A program made the translations under genes and the position numbers. Source: Pigmentiphaga sp. H8 (GTDB lineage: Bacteria; Pseudomonadota; Gammaproteobacteria; Burkholderiales; Burkholderiaceae_B). Taken from it: DNA of 64,000 nucleotides. This document shows positions 25,375 to 35,706 of this stretch, piece after piece. The notes below the pieces were generated by a model, which ran no database searches, had not been told where the DNA came from, and saw nothing but the letters and a program-made list of their open reading frames with translations. The stretch lies in NCBI RefSeq assembly GCF_003854895.1, contig NZ_CP033966.1, positions 4,836,001 to 4,900,000 on the forward strand. The letters run 5' to 3'. Numbering within the stretch: position 1 is the first letter of the stretch; every line of letters begins with the position of its first letter.

Positions 25375-25445
25375 GGATCTGGCCTACCTGGAGAAACTGG
25401 TGCTACCCGAGGATGACACCTCCTCGGGCCAGCGCAAGTAGGCCT
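25375..25445 (+). pseudogene. Direct repeat copy 2: remnant of tetR 3' end
   Basis: This 71-bp copy of 18933-19003 still encodes DLAYLEKLVLPEDDTSSGQRK and a TAG stop in the tetR frame but has no upstream gene body. Of six differences from copy 1, three are silent and the other three change two residues (Val to Leu, Ala to Thr), so it looks like the tail of a homologous tetR allele and not a randomly decayed copy. It overlaps, on the opposite strand, the last residues of glpD. Confidence 0.8.
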
Positions 25446-26993
25446 CGGCCAGCCCGCAAAAGACCTCGACGCACGGATCCGCGCCGGTTTCCTCCCTCAG
25501 CAGGCGCCCGACCTCGGCCGCCACCGCGCGCGCCAGCCGGGCATCGAGGAACAGCAGGCGCGAGCGGCGCGCCAGCACGTCCTCCACGGTGCGGGCGTAT
25601 TCGTGGCGCGCGGCGAACCGCACCATGGCTTCGGTCAGCCCGCCGCCCAGGTCTCGTTGGGCGCCGTGCAACGCCAGCACCGCCTCCTGCTCGCTGCCAT
25701 ATCCCCGGATGTCGGGCATGTCGGCAACACGGTGCCGCCCCGGCGCGGCACCCACCAGCGGCCAGTCGGCGGTCGCGCTCGATTTCGCGGTCTTCAGCAG
25801 CCCCGCCGCGATGCATGCGTCGAGCGTATCCTCGGCCATGGCGCGGTACGTCGTCCATTTGCCGCCCGCCACCGTGACCAGCCCGTCGCCGTCGATCCGC
25901 ACCTGGTGCTCGCGGCTGATGTTCTTAGTGCTGACGAAGCCGCCCGGACGCACGAGCGGGCGCAATCCCGCCCAGGCACTAGAGATGTCGTCGATGCCCG
26001 GCGCGCGGGCCAGGTAGCGTCCCGCCTCGCCGAGCAGGAAGGCCACTTCGGTCGACAGCGGTCGCGGTTCAAGCACGACGCGGGGACGCGGCGTGTCGGT
26101 GGTGCCGATGACGGTCCTGCCCATCCATGGCAGCGCGAACAGCACACGTCCGTCGCGCGTGCGTGGAATCAGCACGGCGCGATCACCTGGCAGGAACGTG
26201 CGGGGCACGACGATGTGCGCGCCCTGGCTGAAGGTGACGGTCGGCTCGGCCTGCGGCGTCTCGCGCCCGAGGCCGCGCACCGCGTCCACCCAGATGCCCG
26301 CCGCGTTCACCACGCATTTCGCGCGTATCCCGTATGACCGCCCGGTTTCGGCATCCTCGCAGCGCAGCCCGGCCACCTTGCCGCCTTCCCGGATGAAGTC
26401 CACGGCGGCGCAATAATTGAGCAGCAGCGCGCCCGCCTGCGCGGCCGTGCGCGCCAATGCGATCGCCATCCGCGCATCGTCGAACTGCCCGTCCCAATAT
26501 TCGATCCCGCCGCGCAGCCCTTGCGCCCGCAGCGCCGGCTGTCGCGCCAAGGTTGCGCGCGCGTCGAGCCATCGGGTACGGCCGAGCCCGGCCTTGCCGG
26601 CCAGGGCATCGTACAGGACCAGTCCTGTCCCGTAGAACGGCCTCTCACCCAGGCGATAGGCGGGCACGACAAAAGGTAACGGCTGGGCCAGGTGCGGGGC
26701 GTTGCGCAGAAGGATTTGTCTCTCCCGCAGGGCCTCCCGCACCAGCGGGAGGTTGCCCTGGGCGAGATAGCGCACGCCGCCGTGGATGAGTTTGGTGGCG
26801 CGGGAGGACGTTCCCTTGGCGAAGTCGTGGGCCTCGACCAGCACCACGCGCAGGCCCCGCGTGGCCGCATCCAGCGCCACGCCCAGGCCGGTGGCGCCGC
26901 CGCCGATCACCGCCACGTCGTAACCCCCGGGTTCGGCCAGCCGGGCCAGCAATCCGGCCCGGTCGGTGCGCAGCGGCGCCTGCGTGGACGCGG

Positions 26994-26997
<4 letters not shown>
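25384..26997 (-). CDS. glpD: Aerobic glycerol-3-phosphate dehydrogenase
   Basis: A 537-residue FAD enzyme that oxidises glycerol-3-phosphate to dihydroxyacetone phosphate and feeds electrons to quinone at the inner membrane. It has the FAD site VAVIGGGATGLGVALDAATRG, GTSSRATKLIHGGVRYL, a central VNAAGIWVD, and a C-terminal GlpD domain. No ATG precedes the FAD fold; TTG 26997 overlaps the glpK stop (TTGA) and is the likely, coupled start. The last residues (PEEVSSSGSTSFSR) are encoded on the strand opposite the tetR-tail repeat. Confidence 0.9.
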
Positions 26998-28523
<1,526 letters not shown>

Positions 28524-28650
28524 ACGGAGGAGACCTGGTGAAACCTGCGTTGCGTGGACGCGTCGGTCAAGACGCAGGCAGATGGTAGCGCGAGCGCCGC
28601 CCGCACGCACCTGACCCCGACCGGGCCACGCACCAGCTATCCAGGCGTAG

Positions 28651-30087
28651 CTACGCCGTCGACGCGGAATCGCCCGCCCGCGCGGCCGCGGGCGGGCGCA
28701 GCAGCATCGCGCACAGGACCGCGGCCACCGCGCCGCACGCGGCGCCCAGGGCGAAGGCCATCTGGTAGCCGCCGTTCAGCGCGGCAACCTGGGCGGCGCC
28801 CCGCTCCAGCAGGAAGTTCGTCCGCGCCGCCGCCAGGCTGGCCAGCACGGCCAGGCCCAGCGCGCCTCCCATCATGAACGAGGTATTCACCACGCCCGAG
28901 GCCAGGCCGGCATCGCGGGGATCCACGTCGTTCATGGCCGCCAGCAGCATGGGGTTGAATGCGACGCCCGCGCCCAGGCCGAGCAGCGACATGGCCGGCA
29001 GCACGTCGATCAGGAAGTCGCCCTGGATCGGTGCCCGCGCGAACAGCGCCAGTCCGACCGACGCCACCGCCAGCCCGCAGGCCAGCGGCGCGCGGATGCC
29101 GAAGCGCATCACCAGCCGGGCCGACAGGCCGAGCGAGAACACCGCCATGATGACGTTGGCCGGCAGGAAGGCCAGCCCCACCTGCATGGGGCTGTAGCCC
29201 AGCACCACCTGCAGGTACAGCGCGGAAATGAAGAAGGCGGCGAACATGGCGGCGGCCCACAGCACGCCCGCCGCGTTGGCCGTGGCCACGTTGCGCAGCC
29301 GGAACAGCCCCAGGGGCATCAGCGGCGCGCGCACCCGCGACTCGATGGCCAGGAAGGCCGCCAGCAGCACGGCGGCGGCGCCCAGCAGGCCCAGCGTATG
29401 GAACGAGGTCCAGCCGCGTTCGTTGCCGTTGACCACGGCATACACGGCCAGCATCAGCGAGGCGGTGATCGCCGCCGCGCCGGCCATATCCAGCCGCTCG
29501 CCCGGCTGCCCACCCTTGGCCGGCAGCAGCGCCATGCACAATCCATAGACGGCCGCGCCTATGGGCAGGTTGACCAGGAAGATCCAATGCCAGCTGAGCA
29601 CGCTGGCCAGGAAGCCGCCCAGCAGCACGCCTATGCTGCCGCCTCCCGCGCACACGAAGCCGTAGACGCCCATGGCCTTGGCGCGATCTTCCTGCTCGGG
29701 AAACAGCATCATGATCAGCGACAGCGACACCGCCGAAACCACCGCGCCGCCCAGGCCCTGCACCGCGCGCGCCGCCACCAGCATGGCCTGGGACTGGGCC
29801 AGCCCGCAGGCCAGCGAGGCCACGGTGAACAGCGCGATGCCGGCCACGAACAGCCGCCGGTGCCCGTACAGATCGCCCAGCCGCCCGCCCAGCAGCAGGA
29901 AGCCGCCGAAGGTCAGCATGTAGGCGTTGACCACCCAGACCAGCGCGGTCTCGGAAAATTTCAGGTCGTCGCGGATCGAGGGCAGCGCCACGTTGACGAT
30001 GGTCGTGTCGAGCACGATCATCAGCACGCCCAGGCACAGCACCATCAAGGCCAGCCAGCGTTTGCGGCGGTCGAGGTCGGCATTCAC
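28651..30087 (-). CDS. MFS drug-resistance transporter, DHA2 (14-TMS) family
   Basis: About 478 residues with roughly 14 hydrophobic spans. Motif C of the DHA2 family is recognisable, as are LDTTIVNVALPSI in span 1 and GGRLGDLYGHRR in loop 2-3. GTG 30087 is chosen because AGGAG lies seven bases upstream; in-frame ATGs at 30102 and 30117 are alternatives. It probably exports hydrophobic drugs or metabolites by proton antiport. Its upstream region has a perfect palindrome at 30147-30163, but no regulator gene is adjacent. Confidence 0.88.
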   Translation of the reverse strand: MNADLDRRKRWLALMVLCLGVLMIVLDTTIVNVALPSIRDDLKFSETALVWVVNAYMLTFGGFLLLGGRLGDLYGHRRLFVAGIALFTVASLACGLAQSQAMLVAARAVQGLGGAVVSAVSLSLIMMLFPEQEDRAKAMGVYGFVCAGGGSIGVLLGGFLASVLSWHWIFLVNLPIGAAVYGLCMALLPAKGGQPGERLDMAGAAAITASLMLAVYAVVNGNERGWTSFHTLGLLGAAAVLLAAFLAIESRVRAPLMPLGLFRLRNVATANAAGVLWAAAMFAAFFISALYLQVVLGYSPMQVGLAFLPANVIMAVFSLGLSARLVMRFGIRAPLACGLAVASVGLALFARAPIQGDFLIDVLPAMSLLGLGAGVAFNPMLLAAMNDVDPRDAGLASGVVNTSFMMGGALGLAVLASLAAARTNFLLERGAAQVAALNGGYQMAFALGAACGAVAAVLCAMLLRPPAAARAGDSASTA

Positions 30088-30146
30088 GGATGAGCTCCTC
30101 ATGCCGGCGCGCGGCATGGCAGGATGGAAGGAACGGAAACAGTAAA

Positions 30147-30163
30147 TGTGTACAGCGTACACA
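30147..30163. promoter_or_regulatory. Palindromic operator upstream of MFS exporter
   Basis: TGTGTACAGCGTACACA is a perfect inverted repeat (7-bp arms, 3-bp centre), typical of TetR-family operators. It lies 60 bp before the chosen exporter start and within the likely promoter region. No TetR gene flanks it. Confidence 0.6.
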
Positions 30164-30243
30164 AAATAACAGGAAGACAGGCCCGGCGTCCATCGCCGCA
30201 TCCTCCCGACCTGTTTCTTATTGTCGAACCGCCGGCATCGCGC

Positions 30244-31368
30244 TTAGCGGATGACCATGTTGTCCCGATGCATGAGCTCGGGCTCTTCCATGCTGCCCAG
30301 CAGCGCCTCGATCCGGCTCGAGGGCTGGCGCATGATGCGGCGGGTGGCGCTGGAGGAATAATTGATCAGACCACGCGCCAGCTCCCTGCCGGAAGCGTCC
30401 ACGCAGGCCACGACGTCGCCGCGCTCGAACTCGCCCTCGACCGCCGTCACGCCTATGGACAGCAGGCTCTTGTGGTCGCGTGTCAGCGCCAGGGCGGCGC
30501 CCTCGTCGACGGTGACGCGGCCGCGCAGTTGCAGATGATCGGCGATCCACTGCTTGCGCGCCGACAACAGCGGCAGCGAGGCGCGCAGCTCGGTCCCTAT
30601 GCAGGTTCCCCCGGCCAGCCGCACCAGCACGTCGGGCTCACGGCCCGACGCGATCACGGTATGCGCGCCGCTGCCCGCCGCCCGCTTGGCGGCCAGGATC
30701 TTGGTCAGCATCCCGCCCTTGCCCAGGCTGCTGCCCGCGCCGCCGGCCATGGACTCCAGCTCCGATTCGCCCGCGCGCGCGTGCGACACGAACTTCGCGT
30801 CGGGATTCCGGCGCGGATCGGCCGAATACAGGCCGGCCTGGTCGGTCAGGATGACCAGCGCATCGGCCTCGATGAGGTTGGTCACCAGCGCGCCCAGGGT
30901 ATCGTTGTCGCCGAACTTGATCTCGTCGGTGACCACCGTGTCGTTTTCGTTGATGATGGGCACGACACCCAGTCGCAGCAGCGTGAACAGCGTCGACCGC
31001 GCGTTCAGGTAGCGCGTGCGGTCCGACAGGTCTTCATGGGTAAGCAGGATCTGCGCGGTATGCAGCGCATGTTCGGCGAACACGCTTTCGTAGGCCTGCG
31101 CCAGGCCCATCTGGCCGACCGCGGCGGCCGCCTGCAATTCGGGCACCAGCGTGGGCCGCTTGTCCCAGCCCAGGCGCAGCATGCCTTCCGCGATGGCGCC
31201 GCTGGACACGAGGACGACCTCCTTGCCCAGCGCGCGCAGGTGCGCGATCTGCCCGGCCCAGCGCAGCAGCGCGCTCCGGTCCAGGCCCCGTCCCTCGTCG
31301 GTGACCAGCGAGGAGCCTACTTTGATCACGAGCCGCCGGGCGGCGGCGATCACGGAAGTGCTATTCAT
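30244..31368 (-). CDS. proB: Glutamate 5-kinase
   Basis: A 374-residue enzyme from ATG 31368; TTG 31380, overlapping the obgE stop, is an alternative. The amino-acid kinase domain (about residues 1-255) has LVIKVGSSLVT, LVSSGAIAEGM, NENDTV, KFGDNDTL and LTDQAGLY. A C-terminal PUA domain (about 275-360) is present. It phosphorylates glutamate in the first step of proline synthesis. It is the last gene of the conserved rplU-rpmA-obgE-proB order. Confidence 0.96.
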   Translation of the reverse strand: MNSTSVIAAARRLVIKVGSSLVTDEGRGLDRSALLRWAGQIAHLRALGKEVVLVSSGAIAEGMLRLGWDKRPTLVPELQAAAAVGQMGLAQAYESVFAEHALHTAQILLTHEDLSDRTRYLNARSTLFTLLRLGVVPIINENDTVVTDEIKFGDNDTLGALVTNLIEADALVILTDQAGLYSADPRRNPDAKFVSHARAGESELESMAGGAGSSLGKGGMLTKILAAKRAAGSGAHTVIASGREPDVLVRLAGGTCIGTELRASLPLLSARKQWIADHLQLRGRVTVDEGAALALTRDHKSLLSIGVTAVEGEFERGDVVACVDASGRELARGLINYSSSATRRIMRQPSSRIEALLGSMEEPELMHRDNMVIR

Positions 31369-31376
31369 CGTGGAAC

Positions 31377-32585
31377 TCAATCGCCGTCGCCACCACCATC
31401 GCCGCCCTCGCCGCCGGCATCGCCACCATCGGTATCAGGGGCATCCTCGGGGGTCTGGGCGCCCGCGTCACCGCCATCGGCCGGCACGCGGCGCGGACGG
31501 CGCCGGACCGGCGCCGGCTTGGGCGCCGGTGCCTGGGCCTCGACGAAGCGCAGGTCCTCGTCGAAGGCCTGCTCGGCCTCGCGCTGCTCGTCCAGCCAGT
31601 TCTGGACGGCCCAGGCCAGTTCCTGGGTGCCATCGCCGGCCAGCGCGGAAATGCAGAACACCGGGCCGTCCCAGTCGAACTCCAGGCAGAACGCCTCTTT
31701 CAGTCCCTGCGGGTCGTCCACCATGTCGACCTTGTTGAGCACCAGCCAGCGCGGTTTCTCGTACAGGGCGGGGTCATAGCGGCGCAACTCCTCGACGATG
31801 GCGCGCGCCTCGTGCACGGGGTCCACCGTGGGATCCATGGGCGCCACGTCCACCAGATGCAGCAGCAGGCGCGTGCGCGACAGGTGGCGCAGGAACTGGT
31901 GCCCCAGCCCGGCGCCCTCGGACGCGCCCTCGATCAGCCCGGGAATGTCGGCGATCACGAAGCTGCGCTCGGCGTCGGTGCGCACCACGCCCAGGTTCGG
32001 ATGCAGGGTGGTGAACGGGTAGTCGGCCACCTTGGGCCGGGCATTCGACAGCTTGCGAATCAGCGTGGACTTGCCGGCGTTGGGCATGCCCAGCAGGCCG
32101 ACGTCGGCCAGCACCTTCAGCTCCAGCCGCAGCTTGCGCTGTTCGCCCGGACGCCCGTGGGTGAACTGCCGCGGCGCGCGGTTGGTGCTGGACTTGAAAT
32201 GCAGGTTACCCAGCCCGCCATTGCCGCCGGCGGCCAGCACGACCTTCTGGCCATGGGTGGCCAGGTCGAACAGCAGCTCGTTGGTCTCGGCGTCGTACAC
32301 CATGGTGCCTACCGGCATGCGCAGCGTGATGTCGCTGCCGCCGGCGCCGTAGCGGTCGGAACCGCTACCCTGCTCGCCGTTCTGGGCGCGATGCAGGCGG
32401 GCGTAGCGGTAGTCGATCAGCGTATTGATGTTGCGGTCGGCCACGGCATACACACTGCCGCCCCGCCCGCCATCCCCGCCATCGGGTCCGCCGAAGGGAA
32501 TGAATTTCTCGCGGCGAAAGCTCGCCACGCCATTGCCGCCCTTGCCGGCAATCACTTCGATGGTGGCTTCGTCAACGAATTTCAT
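31377..32585 (-). CDS. obgE: Obg-family GTPase (CgtA/ObgE)
   Basis: A 402-residue essential GTPase for 50S maturation and stress control. The glycine-rich Obg domain (about 1-158) begins MKFVDEATIEVIAGKGGNG; the G domain has GMPNAGKSTL, DIPGLIEGA and NKVDM. The C-terminal tail (about 345-402) is an Arg/Asp/Gly-rich low-complexity extension ending in an acidic-glycine run (DGGDAGGEGGDGGGDGD). Confidence 0.97.
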   Translation of the reverse strand: MKFVDEATIEVIAGKGGNGVASFRREKFIPFGGPDGGDGGRGGSVYAVADRNINTLIDYRYARLHRAQNGEQGSGSDRYGAGGSDITLRMPVGTMVYDAETNELLFDLATHGQKVVLAAGGNGGLGNLHFKSSTNRAPRQFTHGRPGEQRKLRLELKVLADVGLLGMPNAGKSTLIRKLSNARPKVADYPFTTLHPNLGVVRTDAERSFVIADIPGLIEGASEGAGLGHQFLRHLSRTRLLLHLVDVAPMDPTVDPVHEARAIVEELRRYDPALYEKPRWLVLNKVDMVDDPQGLKEAFCLEFDWDGPVFCISALAGDGTQELAWAVQNWLDEQREAEQAFDEDLRFVEAQAPAPKPAPVRRRPRRVPADGGDAGAQTPEDAPDTDGGDAGGEGGDGGGDGD

Positions 32586-32934
32586 AAAGGGAAGCCCACC
32601 CCCTTGCGGCCTACGGCTGTTCCCCCGTCAAAAGAGGGTAGCGCTGGCGAACCGGCGGGACCGGATCCACGGCACCCAGGAAATGGGACGCCGGCACGTT
32701 CGGGCGGGACTTGAGAGTCCTTGCAAGCAGAACTTGCGATGATAATAAAAAACGCCTCCACGCGTAACATCGCGCGGCGGCGCTATTTTGGCGAAGCGCG
32801 AAAGCCCTCGCCACTGCCTATTCGAACTCCCCCACGCAGCCGCCCCCCAGATCCAGGGCACAGCGGATCTGGCTCCGCCAGTCCGCCAGTGCCGCCCCCT
32901 GGGGGGCGCGCGTCAGCGCGTAGGGGGGGGTCTA
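32586..32934. repeat. Intergenic repeat-rich region between rpmA and obgE
   Basis: This 349-bp gap has no gene. 32863-32930 matches the dispersed repeat at 51626-51690 in the same orientation (shared blocks GCGGATCTGGCT, GCCAGTCCGCC, CGCCCCCTGGGGGGCGC, GCGTAGGGGGG). A second, partial element in opposite orientation lies near 32645-32690 (ACCGGCGGGACCGGATCCAC, ending CACCCAGG). The GC-rich inverted sequences could fold in RNA and attenuate rpmA-to-obgE read-through. Confidence 0.6.
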
Positions 32935-33192
32935 TTACACAGGGTCGATCGAGACGGTATGCTTGCGCAGGGCGCCCTTGACCGCGAATTGCACGCGGCC
33001 GTCGACCAGCGCGAACAGGGTGTGGTCCTTGCCCACGCCGACGTTGACGCCGGGGTGGAAACGGGTGCCGCGCTGGCGCACGATGATCGAGCCAGCCGGG
33101 ATCAATTCACCGCCGTAGGCCTTGACGCCCAGGCGTTTCGCTTCTGAGTCGCGGCCGTTCCGTGTGGAACCGCCGCCCTTTTTCTGTGCCAT
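32935..33192 (-). CDS. rpmA: 50S ribosomal protein L27
   Basis: An 85-residue protein starting MAQKKGGGSTRNGRDSEAKR, the conserved N-terminus that reaches the peptidyl-transferase centre, followed by LGVKAYGGELIPAGSIIVRQRG. Length and sequence are normal for L27. It lies 69 bp downstream of rplU in one operon. Confidence 0.98.
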   Translation of the reverse strand: MAQKKGGGSTRNGRDSEAKRLGVKAYGGELIPAGSIIVRQRGTRFHPGVNVGVGKDHTLFALVDGRVQFAVKGALRKHTVSIDPV

Positions 33193-33261
33193 GTTTGCAC
33201 TCCTGCTTGTTCGTTACCGATTCTTGCCTACATTCCGGTGCCCGGCCGCGCCGGGCCCCCA

Positions 33262-33573
33262 TCAGGCGGAAATGGTGCCGATCTGGATTTCGGTGTAGTT
33301 TTGACGGTGGCCTTGGCGCTTCTGGTAATGCTTGCGCCGACGCATCTTGAAGATGCGGACCTTGTCATGGCGACCGTGTGCAAGAACCTTGGCCGTGACC
33401 ACGGCACCGGACAGAAGAGGCGCGCCGATCTTGAGTTGATCGCCTTCGCCCACTGCCAGGACCTGGTCCAGCGTGATCTCTTGCCCAATGTCTGCCGGTA
33501 TCTGTTCTATTTTCAGCTTTTCGCCAGCGGCAACGCGATACTGCTTTCCGCCGGTTTTTATGACCGCGTACAT
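33262..33573 (-). CDS. rplU: 50S ribosomal protein L21
   Basis: A 103-residue protein from ATG 33573 (MYAVIKTGGKQYRVAAGEKL), the normal length of L21; an upstream in-frame extension is not conserved-looking. The C-terminus KMRRRKHYQKRQGHRQNYTE is the L21 signature region that binds 23S rRNA. It is the first gene of rplU-rpmA-obgE-proB and has a strong promoter at 33629-33658. Confidence 0.98.
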   Translation of the reverse strand: MYAVIKTGGKQYRVAAGEKLKIEQIPADIGQEITLDQVLAVGEGDQLKIGAPLLSGAVVTAKVLAHGRHDKVRIFKMRRRKHYQKRQGHRQNYTEIQIGTISA

Positions 33574-33628
33574 GGGATGACCTCTTGGGTTGTTCAAAGC
33601 TCGAGCCCCAATAGGGGTCGAACCATAG

Positions 33629-33658
33629 ACTATAACCGGAGTTGTGCCGGAGCGTCAA
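33629..33658 (-). promoter_or_regulatory. Promoter of rplU operon
   Basis: On the minus strand TTGACG (33658-33653) and TATAGT (33634-33629) match the sigma-70 consensus at 5 of 6 each with an 18-base spacer, about 55 bp before the rplU start. Confidence 0.75.
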
Positions 33659-33825
33659 TCCCGGCCTCGTCCCGCGCACAGCCCCGGTATAATTTCGTTG
33701 CCACGGCGCTTTCGGGCGCCGCCGCCCGCTCGCGGGCCTCCCAGTCACGCCATGCCGCCGGTTGTTGCATCTCGGCTTTTGTTGCACACCTGGCCGGCAA
33801 CGGCCAGTCTACCCACGGATTCCCC

Positions 33826-34791
33826 TTGAGCCTGCCGACCCTGTTCGCCCCCATCGCCGACGACATGCAGCGCGTCGACGCCGTTATCCGGGCACGACTC
33901 GACTCCGACGTCCCGCTCATCCGCACCATTGCCGACTACATCATCGGCGCGGGCGGCAAGAGGATGCGTCCCGCCCTGCTGCTGATGGTCGCCCGGGCGC
34001 TGGGATACGAGGGGCAACAGCATCATTTGCTGGCCGCGGTGGTGGAATTCATCCATACGGCCACGCTGCTGCACGACGACGTGGTCGACGAATCGGCGCT
34101 GCGGCGGGGCAGGGCCACGGCCAACGCGGTATTCGGCAACGCCGCCAGCGTGCTGGTGGGCGACTTCCTGCATTCCCGCTCGTTCCAGATGATGGTCGAG
34201 ACCGGCTCGGTGCGCGTCATGCAGATCCTGGCCGACGCCACCAACGTCATCGCCGAGGGCGAGGTCCTGCAACTGCTGAACGTGCACGATCCGCTGGTGA
34301 CCGAGGAACGCTACCTGCAGGTGGTGCGCTACAAGACCGCCCGCCTGTTCGAGGCCTCGGCCCAGTTGGCCGCGGTCCTGGCGGGCGCCACGCCCGAACA
34401 GGAAGCCGCGGCGGCGGAATACGGCCGCCGCGCCGGCACGGCGTTCCAGCTGATCGACGACGTGCTCGACTATAGCGGCGAGGCCGAGGCACTGGGCAAG
34501 AACCTGGGCGACGACCTGCGCGAAGGCAAACCCACACTGCCGCTGATCCGCCTGCTGGACGTGGGCACGCCGGCGCAGCAGATGCTGGTGCGCACCGCCA
34601 TCGAGAACGGCGAAGGCGATTTCGTCGCGGTCGCCACCGCCATCCGGGAATCGGACGCCCTGGACTACACCCGCGCCCGGGCCCGGATCGAGGCGGATGC
34701 GGCGGTCGCGGCGATATCCACCTACCCCGTTTCCGCTTTCCGAGATTCTCTGCTAGAATTCTGCGCTTTCGCGATCAACCGAGATCGCTGA
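33826..34791 (+). CDS. ispB: Octaprenyl diphosphate synthase
   Basis: A 321-residue trans-polyprenyl synthase from TTG 33826, which gives the normal family length; the next in-frame ATG (33866) would cut into the first helix. It has GGKRMRPALLLMVARAL, the first Asp-rich motif LLHDDVVDES (about residue 84), GDFLHSRSF and the second motif LIDDVLDY (about residue 210). It makes the C40 tail of ubiquinone. TATAAT at 33688-33693 is a possible -10. It is divergent from rplU and sits just upstream of tRNA-Pro. Confidence 0.95.
   Translation: MSLPTLFAPIADDMQRVDAVIRARLDSDVPLIRTIADYIIGAGGKRMRPALLLMVARALGYEGQQHHLLAAVVEFIHTATLLHDDVVDESALRRGRATANAVFGNAASVLVGDFLHSRSFQMMVETGSVRVMQILADATNVIAEGEVLQLLNVHDPLVTEERYLQVVRYKTARLFEASAQLAAVLAGATPEQEAAAAEYGRRAGTAFQLIDDVLDYSGEAEALGKNLGDDLREGKPTLPLIRLLDVGTPAQQMLVRTAIENGEGDFVAVATAIRESDALDYTRARARIEADAAVAAISTYPVSAFRDSLLEFCAFAINRDR
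34754..34759 (+). promoter_or_regulatory. Candidate -10 of tRNA-Pro promoter inside ispB
   Basis: TAGAAT followed by a GC-rich discriminator lies within the last codons of ispB, with only a weak -35 (TTTCCG-like near 34730). It could start a leader that contains the hairpin at 34801-34843 before the tRNA. Confidence 0.3.
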
Positions 34792-34800
34792 AAAGAAAGA

Positions 34801-34843
34801 CGGCCTGCCGGGCAAGTTGTACAAGCCCGTATCCGGCAGGCCG
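34801..34843 (+). other. Strong hairpin between ispB and tRNA-Pro
   Basis: CGGCCTGCCGG (34801-34811) pairs perfectly with CCGGCAGGCCG (34833-34843). The loop holds a smaller palindrome TTGTACAA. There is no T run, so it may be a processing signal or a factor-independent pause site, not a classical terminator. Confidence 0.6.
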
Positions 34844-34854
34844 GACCGACAAGT

Positions 34855-34931
<77 letters not shown>

Positions 34932-34967
34932 TTGATCTGGTCGACAAGCCTGTAGCCAGGCACGCAA

Positions 34968-35000
34968 AACGCACAGCCGAGGCTGTGCGTTTTTGTTTTT
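34968..35000 (+). terminator. Intrinsic terminator after tRNA-Pro
   Basis: AACGCACAGCC (34968-34978) and GGCTGTGCGTT (34981-34991) form a perfect 11-bp stem, followed by TTTTGTTTTT. It also lies 21 bp past the stop of the convergent CNP1-like gene and may serve both. Confidence 0.9.
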
Positions 35001-35021
35001 GCCCGTGCCGCGAATCCGCTG

Positions 35022-35639
35022 CTACTGCATGCTGCGGCCCGCCATGGCGTCGGCATAGCGCTCCCAGTGGCGCACGCGATAGGCCAGGTCCGACGCCTTG
35101 GCGCCGGCCGGGCCGCCGCCCGAGCACAGTACGCCGTTGCGCAGCACGTGCTGGATCGTATTGGGCAGCAAGGGACGCCATTCGTCGTGGACCGGGCGCT
35201 GCCAGCCGGCGCCGGGCCGGTACAGGGCCACGGTGCGCCATTCGCGCGTGCCGCAGCGGACCGATTCGTACGAAATGTTCTCGGCTCCCAGGTCGCTGAC
35301 CGCGCGCAGCGTATAGCGCACGATCAGGCCCGGGGCGATCTGGATGGAGCGCGGATCCACGCCGAAACGGAAACGCTCGTTGCGCGACAGGTTTTCCACC
35401 GGCAGCACGTCGGCCTCGGTGGGCACCGGCGGCAACTCCGACTTCAGGGCTTCCCATCCGGCATCGGGCAGGGTGCGCTGGGCATCGATATCGTCCAGCA
35501 GGTAGTTGCCATCGCCGCGCGGCTGGCTGCCGCAGGCGGCGAGTAACAAGGCCAGGCATCCGGCGCCGGCCCAGGCGGCGGCGCGCAGGGCCCGGCGGGC
35601 GGGACGCATCGGGCGCGCCCCGGCGAACTGACTAGGCAT
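35022..35639 (-). CDS. CNP1-like family lipoprotein
   Basis: A 205-residue protein from ATG 35639 (ATG 35609 possible). A signal peptide ends in the lipobox LLAAC (Cys near residue 36). The rest has the look of the CNP1-like family, with RFGVDPRSI, VRYTLRAVSDLGAENISYE, REWRTVALYR and RNGVLC. The function is unknown; it is expected at the outer or inner membrane face of the periplasm. It follows rppH by 67 bp on the same strand. Confidence 0.7.
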   Translation of the reverse strand: MPSQFAGARPMRPARRALRAAAWAGAGCLALLLAACGSQPRGDGNYLLDDIDAQRTLPDAGWEALKSELPPVPTEADVLPVENLSRNERFRFGVDPRSIQIAPGLIVRYTLRAVSDLGAENISYESVRCGTREWRTVALYRPGAGWQRPVHDEWRPLLPNTIQHVLRNGVLCSGGGPAGAKASDLAYRVRHWERYADAMAGRSMQ

Positions 35640-35706
35640 AAGTGTTTTCCATATACAGGTTGCACCCGACACGATACCCGAACCCCGCGCAGGGGGTCGC
35701 GGGGGT

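Noticed and set aside
33238..33825. N-terminal extension of ispB upstream of TTG 33826
   Set aside because: The extension runs across the rplU coding region and promoter and does not resemble polyprenyl synthases.
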